Assembly: GCF_000247695.1 (NCBI RefSeq) | Contig: NW_004624743.1 | Location: 2,204,069 to 2,268,068 of the forward strand | Length of the DNA stretch: 64,000 bases | DNA from: Heterocephalus glaber | Lineage: Eukaryota; Chordata; Mammalia; Rodentia; Bathyergidae | Direction: 5' to 3' | Shown: positions 57,341 to 64,000 of the stretch, piece after piece | Layout of the letters: every line of letters starts with the position of its first letter | How positions within the stretch are numbered: the stretch's first letter is position 1 | Notes under the pieces: generated by a model | Told to the model about the DNA's origin: nothing | What the model saw: only the letters and a program-made list of their open reading frames with translations | Database searches by the model: none | Program-made: the position numbers and the translations under genes

Positions 57341-57909
57341 TGAGAGAGGGCCAAAGTCGAAAAAGAAGAAAGACAGAGAAAGAGAAACAGGCTGTTACTA
57401 GATAGTGCCTGAACAGGCTGCTGCTAAAGTCTTCATTAGCTCACTTTGGAGTAAAAAGATGATTCAGTCAGAACCTGAATTGCTCTAAACCCTCAAGCTG
57501 GCTTTTAAAACAATCAAGTCACGCTTTCTAGGAATCTGTTATCTTCAAGGTACTGAGTTGTGCTTAGGGCAGAGATTGATAGGAACTCCACGGCCATTCC
57601 TCAAAGTTTACCACTGCAGCTGAGAAGAGAGGTACATCCTCACATTGGTAGGAACAGCACCCGGACTCCAGTAAGGGAGGCCCAAGCAAGACAGTGCAGT
57701 GTGTGGAGGTGGAGCTGAAAGGCAGCCTCCACCTTGGGCTCTGTGGGCACCAGCGTTGCTCATAGACATCCTCCCTGGAGAAAAATGTCACGCTTTATCC
57801 CTGTGGGAAGGGAAATTCACAGCCAGCGAGGGCCCATCTCATCTGGGTTTTATGAGTTTAAGGGGGGCTTTTGACGGGGAGACCCATGCAGTGGAATGGT
57901 GAGTCATGG
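57341..57909. other. Unique sequence
   Basis: No feature is supported. Confidence 0.4.
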
Positions 57910-58015
57910 CAGACCGGAGAGTAGATCATGCTGCTAGGGGCAGAACTAGGATTTGAAGCTGGGACCTCTGACTCCGCAGCATGCGCAAGTCTTCAGCCTT
58001 ATGACCTACTCATCA
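57910..58015 (+). repeat. MIR/MIR3 3' end
   Basis: 'ctaggggcagaactaggatt', 'tgaagctgggacctctgact' and 'cagccttatgacctact' match the MIR 3' tail ('agctgggattcgaacccaggtctgtctgactcc'). Confidence 0.72.
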
Positions 58016-60642
58016 TCACTGCGAATGAAGGCTGAGGACTGCAGGCTACCAAGAGGAGATGCTAGGCCTGGCACTAATCACGCAAGTACTGATTGTGCAG
58101 TGTGAGCCAGGGGAAAAGAGAAAGCCAGCCACGAGTGGAATTCAGAGAATGGCGATACCTCCTGGAGAACATGGCATATCCATGAAATCGCTACAGTCCT
58201 CCTGGATAAGAGATCGCCAAGATTTCTGCCGAGTTCGTCTCTCTTCCCCTCCTGGAAATAATTGCTTGGAGGCAGAGCAGAGGCACTGTGCACTGAGAAA
58301 CACTGTCTCTGTTCGCCAGTGAATAATCAGAAGTGCGGCCGGGTTTTGAATTCATCTGCAACAAATTACCTTTTAGAAGTTGCTGTTGTAAAAGCTTCAG
58401 TTATGGACACACGCTGAACAGCATATTCAATATCTAGGATGAAAGTATTTCATGTATGCTGTGAAACATAATGCATCAGGATAATGCTGTCTACCCTTAC
58501 ATATGTCACTACTGTGTACCAAGTTAGTGCTGGAAATTTTTGAAGTACAGGAAAAGTTCTACCTACCATTATAGTTTCACTTGGATTCATGACCTGTCCT
58601 AGAAGACTTCAACATTTTTTAAAAAGTACAGATTTCAAAAGGACAAAAATCATTTGATCTTCAGACAAAATTTCTATACATATTTGTTTACAAAGTAATA
58701 TAGAAAGAAGAATTGATTTTAGTTTTAAAAAGTGGTTTGAACTCACTACTGTGGTCATCATGAAATACAAATTATTTAAATCACTTCTTTAATAGACTGA
58801 AAATAGGCTGTCTCTTAGATCCACTCTTAGAGTAGTATAGAAACGCAGAAATACTCCCCTGTTATGGAAAATGTCTAGGAGTCACTGCCTTGAGTAGTTT
58901 TTAAAAAGTATTTTCAATATTCTAAGATATAAGAAAATAACTCGTGGGTAATGAGCTACAAATTCGTTTTCTCCTTCTTTGCCCTCTTTACCTTTGAGAA
59001 TGTGAGAACTTAGCTTTGGAGACTGTAATGATTTATAGGCAACACTAAAGCTCTGTGAAAAATAATAATGTGCAGATTTGCTGAGACAAGCACCAGAACC
59101 CCAAGCATGATTGTCTCAGAACAAATCACTCGCTCAGAGAGAGCCCAGCCAGCCACCTGGTCTTCACATCCAGGCAAGATCTCCCAGCTCTAATTGTAGC
59201 AAATCCTACCAATAGTAACTTCATTTCATTGTGAAAAATGGCCCAGAGGAAAGAAAAAGTCAACTGCTAGTGCTGAGAACTGATGGCATTTATTAATTTG
59301 CATGATTATATTTAGATAATTGCATGATTATGTTTATATTTAGATGATAATCAGATTCATGGCGTTGATGGCCTCTGGATATAGTTAAGAATTCGTGTGC
59401 ACAGATACTTCTCGGTAGCGCGGCACGTCTTCCTTGAACAGAGATGGTAAGACACCTTTTGGTTTCATGCAGCTTTAGGGAAACAGAAAAGACTCTATTG
59501 TATCACTATGATTTGAGGGGGAACAAGGACCTTTGGTAAACCAACTGCGCCTAGGAACTGCTAAGGTCTGCAATTGCTTGTTGGCAACAAAAGCTCGCTT
59601 GGTTCAGGAAAGTGGTTGCTTTCTCTTAAATTTTTCTTTTAAAAAATCCTCTGCAGTTGACCTTGTCACCATTCTGCAGTGGAGAAAGGGTTCACTCTTT
59701 CCAGCTGAGAGTCCCCTACAGCAATCCCAGTGATCTCAGAATCATACAAACCATAGACTTATGCTGGTCCTTCAGGCAGATGTCACCAGGCTGTGGTGGG
59801 CAGACAGCTGGTGCCATCTCTGATACGTCTGTCTTGCATCCTCTTCCTGGGAATGTTACTAGACATGCTTGTTCTAAGGGAAGCCCTAGGAATTGCATTG
59901 CTTATTATTCTGCTCATGCTCCTTCCTGGTAGTCAGTGAAACTCAGACGAGAATACCCTATACAGGATTTGATTGTGATGACACACGGCTAGATGTCAAG
60001 CATCTCCAGAGGTCTTAGAGGTTTGGCCTACTGCCATTTGAGAGAAGGCCTCTGGTTTTTGTTTGGCTTTCTTGAGACTATTGCAAAAAATTAGCCTCTC
60101 AACTGGTCCTAGCTGTAATTCTTAATGGTTGTCTCAGGAAGGTGGTAGCATCATATGGTTGGGTCTTAGACTCTGAAGCGTCTTTGCTGTCTCAGAAGAA
60201 CTCAAGGAAACTTAATTTCCAGACCTAGGAAAGCTAACCACTTGTTTAGGTTTGTTTCCTTGAGTGAAATAAAGCAGGTTATTCTTTATGAAGCATGAAC
60301 CATGCCAGAAACACATCATTAAAATGGCAATTTAATTGGACATATTGAGGTAAGAATTCAGACTGCTCGGGTGGCCTGAAAGTGACTAGGATTAATGATC
60401 CTGGGTCTGATCTGGAATAATTCTGGGGATGTGGAGGAAACTTCAGTGTAGATTTGGGACCAAAGTACCATCCAAGGTGTGCTGATTTTGGACTTCAGTC
60501 AAACATTAAACCCACTTGTAAGAGAAAGGTAAAAGTGAAAATACAGGTAGCTGCTAGCTTTAATTTTGTGATTGCAGGCTTTGCGTTTGTGTCTCCCTTC
60601 GCAGCAACTTTTGCAAGCCAAACTGGGGTGAAGAGATCTCTC
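58016..60642. other. 2.6-kb element-free unique region
   Basis: No interspersed repeat is recognised. The DNA is AT-rich from 58,380 to 59,400. A paired octamer-like motif at 59,296-59,350 is listed separately. No open frame is convincing. Confidence 0.5.
59296..59350. promoter_or_regulatory. Imperfect tandem duplication carrying octamer-like sites
   Basis: The 12-mer 'ttgcatgattat' occurs exactly twice (59,298-59,309 and 59,320-59,331), each followed by a variant of 'atttagat...aa'. The first copy overlaps a perfect POU octamer in reverse (ATTTGCAT, 59,296-59,303) and the second a one-mismatch version (AATTGCAT, 59,318-59,325). The 22-base spacing is close to two helical turns. Binding is inferred from motif alone. 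Confidence 0.4.
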
Positions 60643-60692
60643 TCTGATTTTCTCTCTGTCTCTGTCTCTCTCTCTTTCTCTCTCTCTCTCAT
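60643..60692. repeat. (TC)n tract
   Basis: Imperfect TC/TCTG units, about 50 bases. Confidence 0.92.
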
Positions 60693-63594
60693 GCTGGGAT
60701 CTGATTTTGCAAATCATGAGCAGGTCCATGGCAGAAGTTAAACTTTGCAGCCCTCATGTCAAGAAAGTATTCTTTTCTATTTGCAAAGATAAAATCCCAG
60801 CTCATGGCCTGTGACCATACAGTAAAATGTAAGTAGCATTTTAATGAGCACCGTGGAAGAGTGTGCTGGGCCAGTCGCCCACCACCGAAGGGCTGGATTT
60901 AAGTGCACTCTGGGTCATAATGAAACTAGTTTGGTGGTCTCAGCCTCCCCAGTAGACATTTTCCCACATTAGGAAACCAGCACAGGATTTCATGCAATTC
61001 CACAAAGGACAATTGCAGCTCTGCCCAAAACCAGAACTGGAGCGTGGATGGGGTAACTTAGGAGAAGCTGGAGAGGAATATTCAGAAGCTTCTCAACCCG
61101 AAGTTATTTAGGAGGAAAAGGGACAGATAATAGCATGCGGATTTTTATTTCTGGCTGAATTCTGCAAGCTCAAATGCCAGCTGAAGAGTTGCCCTCATTT
61201 CTGCTGCCTTCACTTTCCCCGATCTTCACTCTGAGAGAATAAACACATTTTCCAAAATATGGAGGAGAACCTCTGTGCTCACCTATCCATCCAGATAACC
61301 CCAGCTCCTGGGTGCCCGGGGCTGAGCACCCACATCTGAGCTAGACCACATGGGAATGGTACTCGGGACTTTCTCTCCCATGCCCATTCCAAATGCACCC
61401 CACCCTCTCTAACGGGATACCTCTCCTTTCCCTTCACCCAGGCACAATCCAGCCCCATGGGAAGCCCTGCACCGTGGCCAGCATACACCTGGCTGTCTCC
61501 GTGTCTGTACTTGTGTGTGGGGAACGCTCAGCGCCTGATTAGACACATGTGATGATCCAGTATCTTTTCACTGTTCCTGAGCACTGAAAAGGCAGAGAGG
61601 GATAAACCCCAGACATAAGTTGCTACATTTTTGACCTCACTATACTTCAATGAAAATGGGATTCTTCAGTTTCTTTGCTGTTTGAAAAAAGACTCCGGCT
61701 CTAAATCCCTTAATGATGCGACCTGACTACAGTCCTCCATGGTGAATTAAGACGCTGTCTTTTCATCCTTGCTTTCCAAATAATTTGCCTAACCCACCAC
61801 CTGCGTGAACTGATCAGATATGCCCAGTGGTCCCAAGGCATTGCACAGAGCCAGGGGAGTGGTAGCATTGGCTCCAAGAGAAGCACCAGGGGACATGGGG
61901 ACCTGGACAGTGCAAGGGGCCTCAGGAGCAGTCCCGAAGGAGGACAGCTGCTTCTTCTGCCTGACTGTTGGGTCCTGGGCAGCCATCACAGGACTCAGGC
62001 ACACATCTCTTCCCCATTGCCTCCTCACTTGCCCCTGCCTGCCCTCCAAAATAAAATTTAGCCAGACAGGCTTCTACTTAAGGGCAGGAAGCACTGCCCA
62101 CTGTCCGGGGGCTCTGGGCTGCCGGCCCTAAGGAGAAATCCTGGAAGCTGTCCCTCCAGTGCTTCCTTGCAGCAGGCTCCAGTGCCTCTCCTGGAGCTGG
62201 GCCACTCTGCCCTAAGGCTGCATTTCTACACAAAGACGCCTTTAAGGGTGCTGTTGGAGGCCTCCAAGTTGGAGGTTTATGCCTGTCAATCTTGGGGAAA
62301 AAGGAGGCCTAATAAAAATGGCAGGAGCCAGCAGTAGGGAATTCCAACTCCAGAAAGCAGAGGTCTGCCTCCCAGCCCTTGGAAATGCTGAGCACTAGGC
62401 TCTCCCAGGGCTCAGAACAACGAAGCAGAAGGAGTTGTAGTCACCTGGCTGCCGAACTGCGCTAGTGGGACTGGCGTGGGGGCACTTGCTGAGGGTGGGG
62501 CATGGGCTCTGGGCCACTGCCCAGGGTGGTGCTAGCCAAGCTGGGAGATGAGAGTCCCAGTCCCAGGGAAGGAGGAAAGTTCACCCAAGCCAGATCAGTG
62601 GAGAGAGCTGCGAGGTGCAGGTGCCCAAACCGGAGGGTGTGCAGCAGCAGTGGCGAGTCCCAGTGTCACTCCACTGATTTACAGTTAACTGGAGCAAAGG
62701 CTAATGGAGCCTTCAGCAAGTGACCGTGATAGGCACAAAAACAGGAAAGCCCTCAGAAGGTGGGTGGGACGTTTGGCCAAGAGGCGACAGGCAAAACAAA
62801 GGTAGTGGCACGTGGGCAGGGAGGGCTGGGAGCCACCTAAGCTGGTGAGGAGCCCAGAGCAGAGGGCACCCTGGCGCCTGCCGTCCAGCCGCTCACAGCC
62901 CTGGGCTTGGTAGTGGCGCCCCCGATGTGGGCACTCAGGCCAGTGGACCCAGCTGGAGAGCTTCCTAAAATATCCCGGGGCCTGATGCAACAGCGCTCAG
63001 TGAGGGCACTGCATTGCGATGCGGTGACGGAGCCCAGGGTGGGAGCAGGGCCTTTTATGTCTTGCTGGGATTTTATCAGAGGCCAAATGAGCCCAGGTCC
63101 CTGAGGAGCAGGGGCCAGATGGAGGTGGTGAGGAGCTCTGACGCGACGCAGAGACCAGCTCTGCCATCCACCCAGCATCCCCACTCGGGGCTGGGGCACG
63201 GGGGCCAACCCCGGGGGACCCCTCTGCCACCCGCAGGACACCCTGAAAGCCAAGGAGCAGATGGATTGTAGCCAGCCTTCTTCTAAGAAAGAGCTGCGCC
63301 CCTGGACGATGCCCACTGGGTCAGAGGCTGGAGCTGGGAGGAGACAGCAGCAGACAGCTACCCAGAGCTGGCAGCGCCCCGGTGGGCCGAGTCCTCTTCA
63401 AATAAAGAGGGCGCCCCCCACCCCCCGAATTCTGAAACACAACTTAGCCAAGGCCCGCAACTTCTCTCCCTCCCTCCTCCTTTCTCAGCTGGCCAGAGGT
63501 GGGTCAGCGGGAGAAAGGCCGGACATGCTGGCCAGAAAGGTGAGAAAAGTGTCCACCTTGCTGCTGCCAGGCCCCTCCCGCGCTCGAAGTGTTG
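60693..63594. other. 2.9-kb element-free unique region, rising in G+C to the right
   Basis: No interspersed repeat is recognised. G+C and CpG increase from about 61,850 rightwards. Open frames at 62,500-63,600 overlap on both strands and resemble no known protein. A 159-codon minus-strand frame (63,316-62,837) is typical of stop-poor GC-rich DNA. Confidence 0.5.
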
Positions 63595-63904
63595 CAAACT
63601 AAAAGCCTCCGTTGCATCTTTTCAGCAAGTAATCAGCACAAGTTGAAAGGCACATGCTGTTGCATTTCTGATCAGACTGTATGTTAAGCAGGAAAATACT
63701 CCCTTTCTCCCCCCCCCCTTTTTTTTCCTGTGGCTAAATGCATGTCTGTTTAAAGGAGCCACCAGGCAGGCAGCGCCTCTCACTTTGTCTTGGCAGGGCA
63801 CAGCCATCAGACGAAGTGGGAGGAAGAAACATTAACTTCAACAGCTGTTTCTTGACCCCGGCTGTCAGTCTTCCCAAGAATAAATTTTGGAGAGTCCTAT
63901 CTGA
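63595..63904. promoter_or_regulatory. Presumed promoter-proximal region
   Basis: Non-repetitive sequence directly left of the terminal CpG island. It contains a polypyrimidine/poly-T run (about 63,700-63,728), an E-box 'cagctg' in 'aacagctgtttcttg' near 63,840, and AT-rich blocks such as 'aagaataaattttggagag'. The placement suggests a proximal upstream region of a gene on the right, but no transcription start can be fixed. Confidence 0.3.
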
Positions 63905-64000
63905 AACAAAGACTGAGCTGGGGGGGCGGGGCTGGCAGGGCGGCCGCCCGCGGGCTTGGAGCGCGGGGCGCCTGCAGGCCGGGGTGCTCGGAGCGGCCGC
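63905..64000. promoter_or_regulatory. Left edge of a strong CpG island (truncated by the window)
   Basis: 12 CpG lie in the last 100 bases, all after 63,925, with G+C well above 80% from 63,920. It contains a consensus GC box (GGGGCGGGGC, 63,923-63,932) and two NotI sites GCGGCCGC (63,940-63,947 and 63,993-64,000). Such clustering is typical of unmethylated promoter CpG islands. The associated gene and its direction cannot be read from this window. Confidence 0.75.

Overview
The window reads as non-coding mammalian nuclear DNA, most likely from a rodent outside the mouse/rat group. The evidence is the repeat content: B1 (7SL-derived) SINEs, ID (tRNA-like) SINEs, two B1+ID dimers of the B1-dID type, rodent-style MaLR LTRs and L1 3' ends. 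An older layer shared by all placental mammals lies underneath: MIR, L2, MLT1, MER5A and old L1/HAL1. B1-dID dimers are known from squirrel-related, dormouse and beaver-related lineages. The species was not identified. I found no exon, pseudogene, tRNA, rRNA or CRISPR array that I would defend, and no open frame that resembles a known cellular protein. The longer open frames are either L1 ORF2 remnants or chance frames in GC-rich DNA.

Layout. 1-5,300: a cluster of old repeats (MIR, L1, L2, a deleted MLT1, an L1 3' end). 5,300-20,500: mostly unique and strikingly poor in mobile elements. 20,500-28,900: SINEs, purine/pyrimidine tracts, two CpG-rich stretches (23.4-24.0 and 26.2-26.7 kb), then an old L1 split by a small Tc1/mariner-type element. 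29,050-31,080: an L1 with a 5' inversion, then an orphan CpG island. 31,080-45,140: old repeats of every class, including a second L1 with an inverted 5' arm, and a 192-bp hAT element with a perfect 8-bp target duplication inside an older L1. 45,140-58,000: unique blocks alternating with L1, B1, ID and a MaLR solo LTR. 58,000-63,900: almost free of mobile elements. The last ~100 bases are very CpG-dense, with a GC box and two NotI sites, and look like the edge of a promoter CpG island whose gene would lie beyond the window.

Taken together, long element-poor stretches, AT-rich homeodomain/POU-like patches and a strong CpG island at the right edge suggest intergenic or regulatory DNA flanking a regulated gene on the right. 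This is inference, since neither alignment nor conservation data were available. I found no novel multi-gene system. The best-supported unusual items are the nested hAT element, the two inverted L1 insertions, the MITE-split L1, the orphan CpG islands and a paired octamer-like motif near 59.3 kb. Repeat calls rest on recognising family consensus patterns by eye, so repeat ends are good to roughly 10-30 bases unless an exact end is described.
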